Positions 17,658-26,002 of a stretch of DNA of 64,000 nt are shown one piece after another. The notes under the pieces are model-generated. The model did no database searches. It was given only the letters and a program-made list of their open reading frames with translations, and had not been told where the DNA came from. The DNA is taken from positions 1-64,000 of the forward strand of contig JADFDM010000006.1 in the NCBI GenBank assembly GCA_018262795.1, given 5' to 3'. Source of the DNA: Sphingobacteriales bacterium. Its GTDB lineage: Bacteria > Bacteroidota > Bacteroidia > Chitinophagales > LD1. The stretch's first letter is position 1, and every line of letters starts with the position of its first letter. A program made the translations under genes and the position numbers.

Positions 17658-17984
17658 TTAAGCATTTTCAAACTGATGGCTTACCGAGCCATCCCAAAAC
17701 ATTATTCCATCTGCCAAGTTATAGACTTTAGTAAACCCCTTTGATGCCATGATAGAACATGCAGTACCAGAACGGCTCCCGCTATGACAGTATAAGAGGT
17801 ATGTTTTCGTTTTATCCAAAACTTCAAGTTCTTGCATAAAATCGGGTGACATCAAGTTGAGATTTCTGGCGCGATGGATAAATCCTTCTTCAAACTCTCC
17901 AGGAGTGCGCACATCAATAATAACGGCATCCAACTCCTGTGCTTTGCTTTGAAATTCTGTGTTAGAAACATTTTCGTAATTCAT
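17658..17984 (-). CDS. Rhodanese (third), YgaP-type partner
   Basis: 108 residues. I-D-V-R-T-P at 23-28 and active-site loop CHSGSRSG with Cys66. Same strand as, and 9 bases upstream of, the DUF2892 gene, then a thioredoxin: a compact sulfane-sulfur carrier, membrane protein and reductant set. No signal peptide. Confidence 0.92.
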   Translation of the reverse strand: MNYENVSNTEFQSKAQELDAVIIDVRTPGEFEEGFIHRARNLNLMSPDFMQELEVLDKTKTYLLYCHSGSRSGTACSIMASKGFTKVYNLADGIMFWDGSVSHQFENA

Positions 17985-18117
17985 TCCTATCCTTTTGTGC
18001 TACAAAGGTCGCACATATATTAGAAGGAAGGTAGGACGGGGAAAGTTCTTTATTGCACTTTTTACTGATTAGCTGCCAAACAAATAAAGAAAGCAAAAAG
18101 CATTCGATGAGCTATTC

Positions 18118-20550
18118 TCAACTTTTGCGAATCGAAGCACCAAACTCAGTTTCATATTTGTGCATCAGACGATTCATCACCTTCTCAATTTCTTGATCAG
18201 TCAGAGTTTTATCAGGATGCTGAAACAGCAAACTGATAGCATAAGACTTCTTACCCTTTTCGATTTTATCTCCTTTATACACATCAAACAGAGAGATTTC
18301 GCGCAATAGTTTTTTTGATTCTGCAAAGGCCGCCTTTTCTATTGCTTCAAACGGCAAATCCTCTGCTACGATCATCGCCAAGTCGCGCTTCACGGTAGGG
18401 TATTTGGGCAATTCGCTGAAGGTCACTTTTTGAAACTGTGATTTTTCCCATAGGTAATCACGGTTCAGTTCGGCATAATATACCGCTTGCTTAATATCGA
18501 AGGAACGCAGTATTTTCTCGGATATAGTACCAAGCCGAGCAATCACATCTCCTTCATTTTTCAAAAGCAATGCAAAGGAAAAAGGGGCATCTTCTGAATA
18601 CTCTTGTTCAAGATAGTAATGGCCTAAACGATTTAGCAACTGCATGACGGTACTCTTGAGATGATAAAAATTATAGGGTTCACTTTTGCCTACCCAATTA
18701 TCTTCAATTGTATTTCCGGTAAACCACAAGGCAATGTGTTTTTGTTGGTTGTAAGAATCATTTATAGAATGATAAGTAGAACCAAATTCAAAAAGGCGCA
18801 TGTTCGACTGCTTGCGATTTTGATTATACGCAATTACTTCCAGCCCTGAATACAACATAGAAGTGCGCAATGAATCCAACTCAACGGTTTGGCTATTCAG
18901 CAATTTCACCTGCTGCTTCTGTAACTTCTCCTCCTTCTCAAATTTAGATTGAGTCACAGAATTAGTCCATATTTCATTTGCCCCCGCACCGGTGAGTAAT
19001 CCGGCCACTACGTTTTCTAATTTACCGGCATTCACAGCAGGGGTATAAGAAAGGTTTGATTTTAGTTGTTTCGGCAATGCAAAACTGTTGTAGCCATATA
19101 TCCGCAGAATCTCTTCTAGAATATCTGCTTCACGCTTCACATCTGTTTTAAAAGTTGGCACGCACAGTAACAAAGTATCGCTCTCCTCCTTTTCAATTTT
19201 AATTTCCAGATGTTGCAGAATTGCATCCACCGTTTCTTTCGGAATAGAGAATCCTGCCAAGCTACATATCCGAGCATAACTCACATTTATCTTCTCCCCA
19301 ATAATGGGTTTGGGATACACATCTATTATCTCAGAGGCAATACTTCCTCCACAAATTTCACAGATAAGCACAGCCGCTCTTTGTAATGCAGCGATGAGGA
19401 TGTTGGGGTCGCATCCTTTTTCAAAATGAGTGGCCGCATCGGTGCGCAGTTGATGTCGAGTAGAAGTTCTGCGGATGCCCGTAGCGGTAAAATAGGCACT
19501 CTCCAAGAAAACAGTTGTAGTAGAATTTGTTACACTGCTATCCTTCCCTCCGTACACTCCGGCTATGCACATTCCTCCCTGCTCATCGCAAATCATCAAA
19601 TCTTCAGCATGTAATTTTATCTCTTTGCCCTCTAAGGTTCTAAACACAGTTCCTTCGGCCAATTTTTTCACCGTTACTTTTCCCCCATTGATTTTGTCAG
19701 CGTCAAAAGCATGTAGCGGTTGTCCGTATTCATGTAAAACATAGTTGGTAATATCCACCACATTGTTTACCGGCTTCAGCCCTATCGCCTTCAATTTGTT
19801 TTTCAACCAATCGGGAGAATCAGACACGCCAATGTTTGAAATACTAATCCCCGAATAACGTGGACAAGCCTCCTCTTCTAAAACACTTACAGTGATTGGC
19901 CGGTTACCGATTGAAACACATTTAGGCAATTCTATTTCAGGCTTGGTGAATACCACTTGTGTGTGGTAGGATACGTTGAGTGCAGCCGCAAGATCTCGCG
20001 CTACCCCAATATGTGAATTCGCATCACTTCTGTTGGGAGTGAGTCCAATTTCCAAAACATAGTCTTTCTCCACCTTAAAGTAATCTGCGGCCTTCGTTCC
20101 TACTTGAACGGAAGATGGCAGAACCAAAATACCGGCATGGCTTTCTCCCAATCCCAATTCATCTTCGGCACAAATCATTCCGAAACTTTCTATTCCCCGA
20201 ATCTTCGCCTTCTTAATGAGTAGCTTTTCTCCGCCTGATGGATACAGAGTGCTTCCCACCATAGCTACTACCACCTTCTGGCCGGCAGCTACATTAGGTG
20301 CTCCGCATACAATTTGCAAATGCTCCCCGCTTCCAACATCAACTTTCGTTACAGAGAGTTTATCGGCATCCGGATGTTTGGCGCAGTCCTTTACTTCTCC
20401 AATCACAACTCCTTCCAGCCCTCCGGGAATAGTTTCAAAAATGGTAATCTCTTCTACTTCGAGGCCAACACCCGTTAATACTTCTGCTAAATCGTCAGGA
20501 GTGAGATTAAAATCAACGTATTGTTTCAGCCAGTTATAACTTATCTTCAT
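18118..20550 (-). CDS. pheT: Phenylalanine-tRNA ligase beta subunit
   Basis: 810 residues, normal for the family. Domains in order: N-terminal B1 region, EMAP-type tRNA-binding domain (~40-150), B3/B4 editing domain (~210-370), B5 (~400-475), catalytic-like core, and C-terminal ferredoxin-fold anticodon-binding domain (~715-810). It pairs with PheS to charge tRNA-Phe; pheS is not in the window, common in Bacteroidota. A TATATTTG -7-like box sits 8 bases before the ATG. Confidence 0.97.
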   Translation of the reverse strand: MKISYNWLKQYVDFNLTPDDLAEVLTGVGLEVEEITIFETIPGGLEGVVIGEVKDCAKHPDADKLSVTKVDVGSGEHLQIVCGAPNVAAGQKVVVAMVGSTLYPSGGEKLLIKKAKIRGIESFGMICAEDELGLGESHAGILVLPSSVQVGTKAADYFKVEKDYVLEIGLTPNRSDANSHIGVARDLAAALNVSYHTQVVFTKPEIELPKCVSIGNRPITVSVLEEEACPRYSGISISNIGVSDSPDWLKNKLKAIGLKPVNNVVDITNYVLHEYGQPLHAFDADKINGGKVTVKKLAEGTVFRTLEGKEIKLHAEDLMICDEQGGMCIAGVYGGKDSSVTNSTTTVFLESAYFTATGIRRTSTRHQLRTDAATHFEKGCDPNILIAALQRAAVLICEICGGSIASEIIDVYPKPIIGEKINVSYARICSLAGFSIPKETVDAILQHLEIKIEKEESDTLLLCVPTFKTDVKREADILEEILRIYGYNSFALPKQLKSNLSYTPAVNAGKLENVVAGLLTGAGANEIWTNSVTQSKFEKEEKLQKQQVKLLNSQTVELDSLRTSMLYSGLEVIAYNQNRKQSNMRLFEFGSTYHSINDSYNQQKHIALWFTGNTIEDNWVGKSEPYNFYHLKSTVMQLLNRLGHYYLEQEYSEDAPFSFALLLKNEGDVIARLGTISEKILRSFDIKQAVYYAELNRDYLWEKSQFQKVTFSELPKYPTVKRDLAMIVAEDLPFEAIEKAAFAESKKLLREISLFDVYKGDKIEKGKKSYAISLLFQHPDKTLTDQEIEKVMNRLMHKYETEFGASIRKS

Positions 20551-20557
20551 TGCAGCG

Positions 20558-20565
20558 CAAATATA
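20558..20565 (-). promoter_or_regulatory. Candidate -7 element abutting pheT start
   Basis: TATATTTG on the minus strand fits the Bacteroidota TAnnTTTG -7 box, 8 bases upstream of the pheT ATG; no clear TTG -33 box is seen at the expected distance. If real, the transcript would be nearly leaderless. Confidence 0.3.
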
Positions 20566-20619
20566 GGAGGTAGGTTTAGAGTTTAAAGCGGGAAGATTCT
20601 CCCGTGAAAGCGGGCATGG

Positions 20620-21495
20620 TTAAGGAATTACATTAATTTCCCTGGCCTGATATACTTCTTTAGAGTTTTGGTATTCGTGTACGTAGGCAACAATGTGCAT
20701 GTTTTCCGGCTTCCATGCAGCATCTAAAATGGTTTTATACACTCGCAAAACTACCCTACCTGCTTCGGTGGTCGTATTTACTGCATCACCCTGAACGTTA
20801 GTAATAAAAGCGCGCACCACATCTTTGTGAACATAAAAAGTATCAATCACAGTTCCATCTAATTGGGCGGTAACCATGTTACTTTCCGTTAGCGCAACGG
20901 TTAATTTATTCGGCTCCGTTACAGTCTGCGTATAATGAACTTCAGCAACTATAGTCAGCTCTCTATTAATGCTATCGTAGGAATCCCCTATCACGACATT
21001 CGCTTTAGGTGTTTCGCTCAATTGTTGAGTAGTATAGTTGATCCACTTATTTCTATCGAGCAAAATATGTGACTCTCCGCTAAATACTTTGCGATCAATC
21101 CCTGCGGCAGGCTCTAAACCTATCTGACCTAAGTAATCAAAAAGGCTTTGTGCATCCTGACTACGAAAATCCTGAACACTGAAAGAATAAGGTGCGCCTA
21201 AAGAGTTGATAGGGTGCAGACTGATAGAAACCACTCTGCCCGGATTTTGTGTTTTGATGGTTGCAATAGTGGTATGCCCTTGCGGACAATTAGGGCAGCG
21301 AACTCCGGTAAACTCCTCAATTAATACATTTTTTAAATCGGGAGTAGCAACAGGAGTTTCCACATAAGTGGTATCGGTCACTACGTTTTGGTTATTGCCC
21401 AAATTAATTTCAGGCCCTACTTCTTTGCAAGAATCTATTCCGCTGATCAGAAATAATATGCTCGCCATTAATAAAAAAGTGTGTTTTATTTTCAT
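20620..21495 (-). CDS. Omp28-like outer-membrane lipoprotein
   Basis: 291 residues from the ATG at 21495. The lipidated cysteine is probably Cys23 (the S-C-K-E context is a weak lipobox). Residues ~55-75 hold L-I-E-E-F-T-G-V-R-C-P-N-C-P, the CxxC segment of the Omp28-related family, which has a thioredoxin-like half and a beta-sandwich half. It lies 23 bases downstream of the DUF6029 barrel gene in the same operon, and divergent from a TlpA-like thioredoxin, suggesting an envelope disulfide or anchoring module. The role is not established. Confidence 0.88.
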   Translation of the reverse strand: MKIKHTFLLMASILFLISGIDSCKEVGPEINLGNNQNVVTDTTYVETPVATPDLKNVLIEEFTGVRCPNCPQGHTTIATIKTQNPGRVVSISLHPINSLGAPYSFSVQDFRSQDAQSLFDYLGQIGLEPAAGIDRKVFSGESHILLDRNKWINYTTQQLSETPKANVVIGDSYDSINRELTIVAEVHYTQTVTEPNKLTVALTESNMVTAQLDGTVIDTFYVHKDVVRAFITNVQGDAVNTTTEAGRVVLRVYKTILDAAWKPENMHIVAYVHEYQNSKEVYQAREINVIP

Positions 21496-21518
21496 TGCAT
21501 TTGTTTTCAGCAGCACTT

Positions 21519-23153
21519 TTAAAATGTTGAATTTACACCCACCTTTACTCCGCTGAAAGCCGGCTCCAATCGGCAAACGCCCCCGGTGCACACAATCCCC
21601 TCTACCTGTTTCACATAGCTGATAGTAAAGCGATGCGGCCCAATGGTATATCCGGCAAAAATCGAGTAGTAATGATTGGCATTGGGATTAACATCCGGGT
21701 TCGGTTTAAAATTCCACATGTCAGAAACTGCAAACGAAAAATGTGGCGCAAAGTTATATTCCAACAGCGCGTAAAGCCATTGCCCATAATCCTTTATAAC
21801 GTGCTGATACTGGAATTCAAATCGAAGGGAATGTTTGTGATTTATTTTATAGGTCAACTCTGCAAAAGGGGTGTAGGCATTCACCTCCGGGTCGCCTTCT
21901 TTTCGGTACAGGAACTTATTATACCTCGCATACTGGAATCCAAATTCCACCTCTATGCTCTTGATGGGTTTAAACAATGCTTGAAAATAGCTCTCAGCAA
22001 AAAATACTGTATCGGTAGGGTGGTACTTCTTCATCAAAAAATCGCGCACGTAAGAACCTTGAAAAGTAAAAGTCATTTTTCGATTAGGCGAGTAAATCAC
22101 TTCGGCACCAAAAGCCAGTTCGCGATTCTCCAGAGACGGTGCAAAATACCGAGCAGGCAAGCGCAATGAATTCTGTCGCGAAACTGGAGGTAAAAACGAA
22201 AGCATTCCGTCAAATAACGCCTCGGTAGGGTTAGGCGAAGTATGCAGATAAAAATTCTCTGTCCGCTTAAACTGGAACGTAATTCCAAAGCCCTTCTTTG
22301 AATAATTTAAGGTGGTATAAACACAATTTCCCGGAGCATTAATCAGCGAATCCTTAGCGTCTCTGATTTGATCTTTCTTAATAGCCTCGGTTGTTTTATA
22401 AGCACCTTCGGCATACCAGGTAAAATCTCCCGCAGTGAGTGTGTTATACACAGTGAAAGCGTAGGTATTATACTTGGGCACAAACCTTCCGGCTGTGTCA
22501 TAACTTTCTATAGTGGTCACTACCTGCTCTATCGTTTTTTGATCCATGCTGCGATTGACAACTCCAATTCCCGGAGCCAAAATCACCTTTTGCTTAATAT
22601 TGAAATTACCATCTGCATTAAAGCCCACAATGATGGGCTTCTGAATACTGAATTTTAGTTTCTGCACTCCCGTAAAGGCCTTCAACTTTAGCCAATCCTT
22701 TATGTTGTATTCCAATCGCAATCCCAACAAGGCATTATCTATTCCAAGCGCCCGTTCTTCGTAAGCTCGGTATATAATACCTGTGCCTATCTGGTCGTAA
22801 ATATATCCTCCTGTAATCGTCAGGTCTTTCACCTTCTTTTTAATGAAAAAATTACCCACCCCAACAGCCGTGTACGGAGTCGTGGGAATTCGCAGGATAG
22901 AATTGTAAAACATATCTAAGCGCACACCCGCTTCCAACTCATATTTGTCGTTAGTATAATTGAGGTTGAAAAAGGCATCGGCCCCCACTTTTAGGTTGTC
23001 GTAATGCGGCAAATTGGCTGCGCCTATCTTTTTATCACGAATAAAAAAGTTGGCGTTAGATTCTAAAGAACCTGAAAAATATCCCCACTGCGCTCCGGCA
23101 CTTCCGCATATTAGGAGGAACAAAGCAGCGTAAAAAACTTTGTATCTATACAT
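21519..23153 (-). CDS. DUF6029-type outer-membrane beta-barrel
   Basis: 544 residues from the ATG at 23153 (a TTG one codon earlier is in frame). Signal peptide ~1-20 ending S-A-G-A-Q, then a beta-rich sequence with aromatic alternation throughout, ending in a phenylalanine, typical of an outer-membrane barrel. It matches what I know of DUF6029 proteins. Co-transcribed with the Omp28-like gene. Substrate or partner unknown; the combination with Omp28 and TlpA-like genes hints at a conserved envelope unit. Confidence 0.8.
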   Translation of the reverse strand: MYRYKVFYAALFLLICGSAGAQWGYFSGSLESNANFFIRDKKIGAANLPHYDNLKVGADAFFNLNYTNDKYELEAGVRLDMFYNSILRIPTTPYTAVGVGNFFIKKKVKDLTITGGYIYDQIGTGIIYRAYEERALGIDNALLGLRLEYNIKDWLKLKAFTGVQKLKFSIQKPIIVGFNADGNFNIKQKVILAPGIGVVNRSMDQKTIEQVVTTIESYDTAGRFVPKYNTYAFTVYNTLTAGDFTWYAEGAYKTTEAIKKDQIRDAKDSLINAPGNCVYTTLNYSKKGFGITFQFKRTENFYLHTSPNPTEALFDGMLSFLPPVSRQNSLRLPARYFAPSLENRELAFGAEVIYSPNRKMTFTFQGSYVRDFLMKKYHPTDTVFFAESYFQALFKPIKSIEVEFGFQYARYNKFLYRKEGDPEVNAYTPFAELTYKINHKHSLRFEFQYQHVIKDYGQWLYALLEYNFAPHFSFAVSDMWNFKPNPDVNPNANHYYSIFAGYTIGPHRFTISYVKQVEGIVCTGGVCRLEPAFSGVKVGVNSTF

Positions 23154-23275
23154 CAATTGAAAATAAACAGGCGACTAATTTATGTTAATGGTTCATTAAT
23201 TAAAAATCGCTTAATTTGGTCAGGTTATTATTGGCACAGCGCTTGACATTATTCGGCAATCAAAAAAATCAAAAA

Positions 23276-23803
23276 ATGAGAAAATCAGGCATCGCCTTCT
23301 TTCTGTTAGCTCTAAGTTTAGCGGCCTTTACTCAAGAACCAAAAAAAGGAATTGAAAAAGTGTTAGGCGAAAAGACTCTCCCCGCTGTCACTCTTACAGA
23401 TATAAACGGCCAACAGGTAAACGTAGCCGACTATGGTAAATCCGGCAAGGTAACGGTACTGAGTTTTTGGGCTACTTGGTGTGTGCCTTGCAAAAAAGAA
23501 TTGACCAACATAGCCGACTTATATGACGAGTGGAAAGAGAAATATAATTTACAGATTGTGGCTGTTTCTATTGATGATTCACGCAGCACCACCAAAGTAA
23601 AACCATACGTAGATGGGCAGCGCTGGGATTACGATGTATTGTTAGACGTAAATCAAGACTTAAAGCGCGGACTCAACATACAGAGCGTTCCGTTTACAGT
23701 ATTGGTAAATGATAAAGGCAAAGTAGTTTATACCCATTCGGGCTATATAGACGGAGATGAATTTGTATTAGAAGAAGAAATCCAAAAGCTCAAAAAGAAT
23801 TAG
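23276..23803 (+). CDS. TlpA-like periplasmic thioredoxin
   Basis: 175 residues from the ATG at 23276, chosen because it gives a good signal peptide (1-20); the upstream in-frame start adds 20 unlikely residues. AhpC/TlpA fold with redox site WCVPC at 68-72, and P-F-T-V at the cis-Pro position. It would reduce disulfides or sulfenic acids in the periplasm. Divergent from the DUF6029/Omp28 operon (122 bp between starts). Its own operon is a single gene. Confidence 0.93.
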   Translation: MRKSGIAFFLLALSLAAFTQEPKKGIEKVLGEKTLPAVTLTDINGQQVNVADYGKSGKVTVLSFWATWCVPCKKELTNIADLYDEWKEKYNLQIVAVSIDDSRSTTKVKPYVDGQRWDYDVLLDVNQDLKRGLNIQSVPFTVLVNDKGKVVYTHSGYIDGDEFVLEEEIQKLKKN

Positions 23804-23850
23804 GGGATAAAAAAACAGTCGTTGGAAAAGAGACAATTGTTGCCGAGTAT

Positions 23851-24270
23851 TTATTGCGCGAAAAGTATTGCTCCAAACATCCGTTCTTTCACATTCAACA
23901 ACTCTATACTGTACATACTCCTATCTGGCGTAATAGCTACAGCAAGTTTCTCCACTTCATTTAATAGCGGGTTATCTGAATCCGGTCGCTTATGCTACTC
24001 ATGAAAAGAATCCGAAATAGATACCCGCAGATATGTTCGCAGGAACCAAAGCCGCACCGGTAGTCACTGCTATATAATAGCCTCCGGCACCTATGGAAGA
24101 ATCGAATGTGAGCAGAAGTTGCTGCGCCACACTTCCCAACACAGGATTTTTCTCTAATTCAAACTGTTGCGTACTGAAAGCCATTTTACTTGGTGCGGGA
24201 ATTAGTTCACTGCTTGCCACAATGTTTCCGGCAAAAAGTAGGAACAGAATAAAAGAATCAGAAAATTCAT
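23851..24270 (-). pseudogene. Degenerate small exported-protein gene
   Basis: The diesterase stop overlaps an ATG at 24270 (ATGA) that starts a signal-like M-N-F-L-I-L-L-F and stops after 22 codons. From the neighbouring frame a longer open stretch reads I-L-F-L-L-F-A-G-N-I-V-A-S-S and continues to 23999, and a third frame from ~23988 reads D-S-D-N-P-L-L-N-E-V-E-K-L to a stop at 23851. The three pieces are in the right order for one ~135-residue protein, joined by two frame changes and a stop. No family recognised. A coincidence of short frames cannot be excluded. Confidence 0.4.
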
Positions 24271-25145
24271 CGCAATACTTTGATAGCCCTGTTGGGATAA
24301 TCGGTAATAATACCATCTACCCCCATCGCTTTCAGCTTTATCATTTTCTTCTCACTCTCTACCGTCCACGGAACTATGCGAACATTCTTCGCATGACACT
24401 TTCGGATAAGTTTCCTACTCACGAGCAGGTAAATAGGACTGTAAGTAGTGGGAGTAAATCCGAGCCGCTTCAAATTCTTTTCAAAGGTTTTGAAATTAGC
24501 AATCAACAATCCAATGCGCACCGTAGAGTCTATCTTTTTTATCACCTGTAGTGAGCGCACATCAAAGGATTGAATGGTGCAATGAGAAAGAATATCCTTC
24601 TGCTTCACCAAATCATAAAGCATTTTCGCAATCACGGTCGGCATCGGATGCAGTCGGTTATCACCAGAAGGAGCCGATTTGATTTCAATGTTGTAATGAA
24701 TCTCAGGCAAGTGGTTAGTGTGGATGTAATTTTCTACACTGTCAATCACATCGCGCAGCAAGGGTTTATATGCCGCCATCTTCCGCTGTTCCGGAAATTT
24801 AGGATTGCCCCGCGAGCCGCAATCACACTTTTCAATTTCAGAATATTCCATGTGATAAAGCGTGTAGTTCTTTTTTGTGGCAGCCGTCACAGGCAAGCCG
24901 TTAGGAGCGTTGCAAATGGCAGGGTTTAAATGCGGATCATGGCTAACCAGCAACTGCCCGTCTTTGCTCACCATCACATCTAACTCAATGGAGTTGGCCC
25001 CGAGCTTTACCGCTTCTTTAAAAGCCACAATAGTATTCTCCGGATACAGCCCCCGACAACCGCGATGGCCTTCAATGTCGAATTGATTCTGCGAGTTAAC
25101 TCTTCCGGAAAAGAGCATCGCGGTAACAATGAAAAAGTATTTCAT
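24267..25145 (-). CDS. Glycerophosphodiester phosphodiesterase family protein
   Basis: 292 residues with a signal peptide (1-18). GDPD active-site landmarks: His27-Arg28 in E-G-H-R-G, P-E-N-T, Glu53/Asp55 in I-E-L-D-V, and His68 in S-H-D-P. It hydrolyses glycerophosphodiesters to sn-glycerol 3-phosphate and an alcohol, in the periplasm or outer membrane. Its stop overlaps the start of a decayed gene, hinting at an original two-gene operon. Confidence 0.92.
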   Translation of the reverse strand: MKYFFIVTAMLFSGRVNSQNQFDIEGHRGCRGLYPENTIVAFKEAVKLGANSIELDVMVSKDGQLLVSHDPHLNPAICNAPNGLPVTAATKKNYTLYHMEYSEIEKCDCGSRGNPKFPEQRKMAAYKPLLRDVIDSVENYIHTNHLPEIHYNIEIKSAPSGDNRLHPMPTVIAKMLYDLVKQKDILSHCTIQSFDVRSLQVIKKIDSTVRIGLLIANFKTFEKNLKRLGFTPTTYSPIYLLVSRKLIRKCHAKNVRIVPWTVESEKKMIKLKAMGVDGIITDYPNRAIKVLR

Positions 25146-25306
25146 CCAAAAATTTTTGCGAAAGATAAAATTACTTTGCGCAGCAACATTTTAGCAAAAG
25201 GAGAAACAGATGTCAATTCCGCAATAATACCAACTAAGGTGATTGCTATTCTCCCTCCTATTTCATGCCTCTATACATTGAAGCAAAAATAGCGGGGTGA
25301 ATAGTT

Positions 25307-25347
25307 GAATAAGTGGAGCAGCAGGGAAAGCGCTGCTCCACTTATTC
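25307..25347. terminator. Strong hairpin downstream of a lipoprotein gene
   Basis: Perfect 16-bp inverted repeat (GAATAAGTGGAGCAGC at 25307-25322, complement at 25332-25347) with a 9-base loop, 16 bases past the stop of the minus-strand lipoprotein gene. No T-run follows, so it may act as a transcript-stabilising end rather than an intrinsic terminator. Confidence 0.6.
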
Positions 25348-25363
25348 AGTGATTCCGACAGAA

Positions 25364-25840
25364 CTAAAACTCAAACTTCGCTCGCAAAGTACCTTGAGTA
25401 ATCGGCAACACATCATTAGGGTCGGTTTGGTTTACTAAGGTAGCGGTAAATGTTCCTTCCATCCACATATTCTGGTCATCTCGCTTACTCCAAATAAAAG
25501 AAGCCGCCCCTCCCGAAAGCATAGAAGAATAATTTACCCCATTCTTGTTCAAAGTAATCCAACTTTGGTCAGAAAAAGTTCCGCTTCCGGTATAAGTATT
25601 CGTACTCGTTCCGTTTAGGTGAAAACCCAAAGTAGAGTTTTCAGAAGGTAGGTCAAGTTGAATACTGGTAAAGCCATTTGTAAGATACACATAGACAGCA
25701 ACAGCGGTAAATGTGTGCATCGTATTCAGCCAGTAGGCCTGAGCTATAGGATCTAAACTAGTTTTTTTATTACAGGAAGAGTTCCCTGTAATTATTGCTA
25801 TCAGCAATACGCAAGTTAGAGTGATAATTTTCTTTTTCAT
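25364..25840 (-). CDS. Small lipoprotein, family not recognised
   Basis: 158 residues from the ATG at 25840 (an upstream in-frame start at 25885 adds 15 residues and weakens the signal peptide). Hydrophobic N-terminus with N-S-S-C at about residue 23, suggesting a lipoprotein. The rest is beta-rich and Ser/Thr/Asn-rich, possibly an outer-membrane-anchored beta-sandwich. Isolated on both sides. No function can be named. Confidence 0.7.
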   Translation of the reverse strand: MKKKIITLTCVLLIAIITGNSSCNKKTSLDPIAQAYWLNTMHTFTAVAVYVYLTNGFTSIQLDLPSENSTLGFHLNGTSTNTYTGSGTFSDQSWITLNKNGVNYSSMLSGGAASFIWSKRDDQNMWMEGTFTATLVNQTDPNDVLPITQGTLRAKFEF

Positions 25841-26002
25841 GATAGTGGTTTTTATGGTTAAATAATAAGTATAAACAACCAACACCTTTCTACCCTCAAT
25901 AAAATTTCATATTCTCTCGAAATCTTGCATAGGCTATGCGCTAAAGGTAATTCTTCTTTTAGAAATTGTATGGATTGTATTGGAGAAAAATAACTCCATT
26001 TT

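Noticed and set aside
12927-17984. Arsenic resistance operon
   Set aside because: ArsR-type regulator and thioredoxins are present but no arsenate reductase, ArsB/Acr3 or ArsM is seen; the regulator is more likely for thiol or chalcogen stress.
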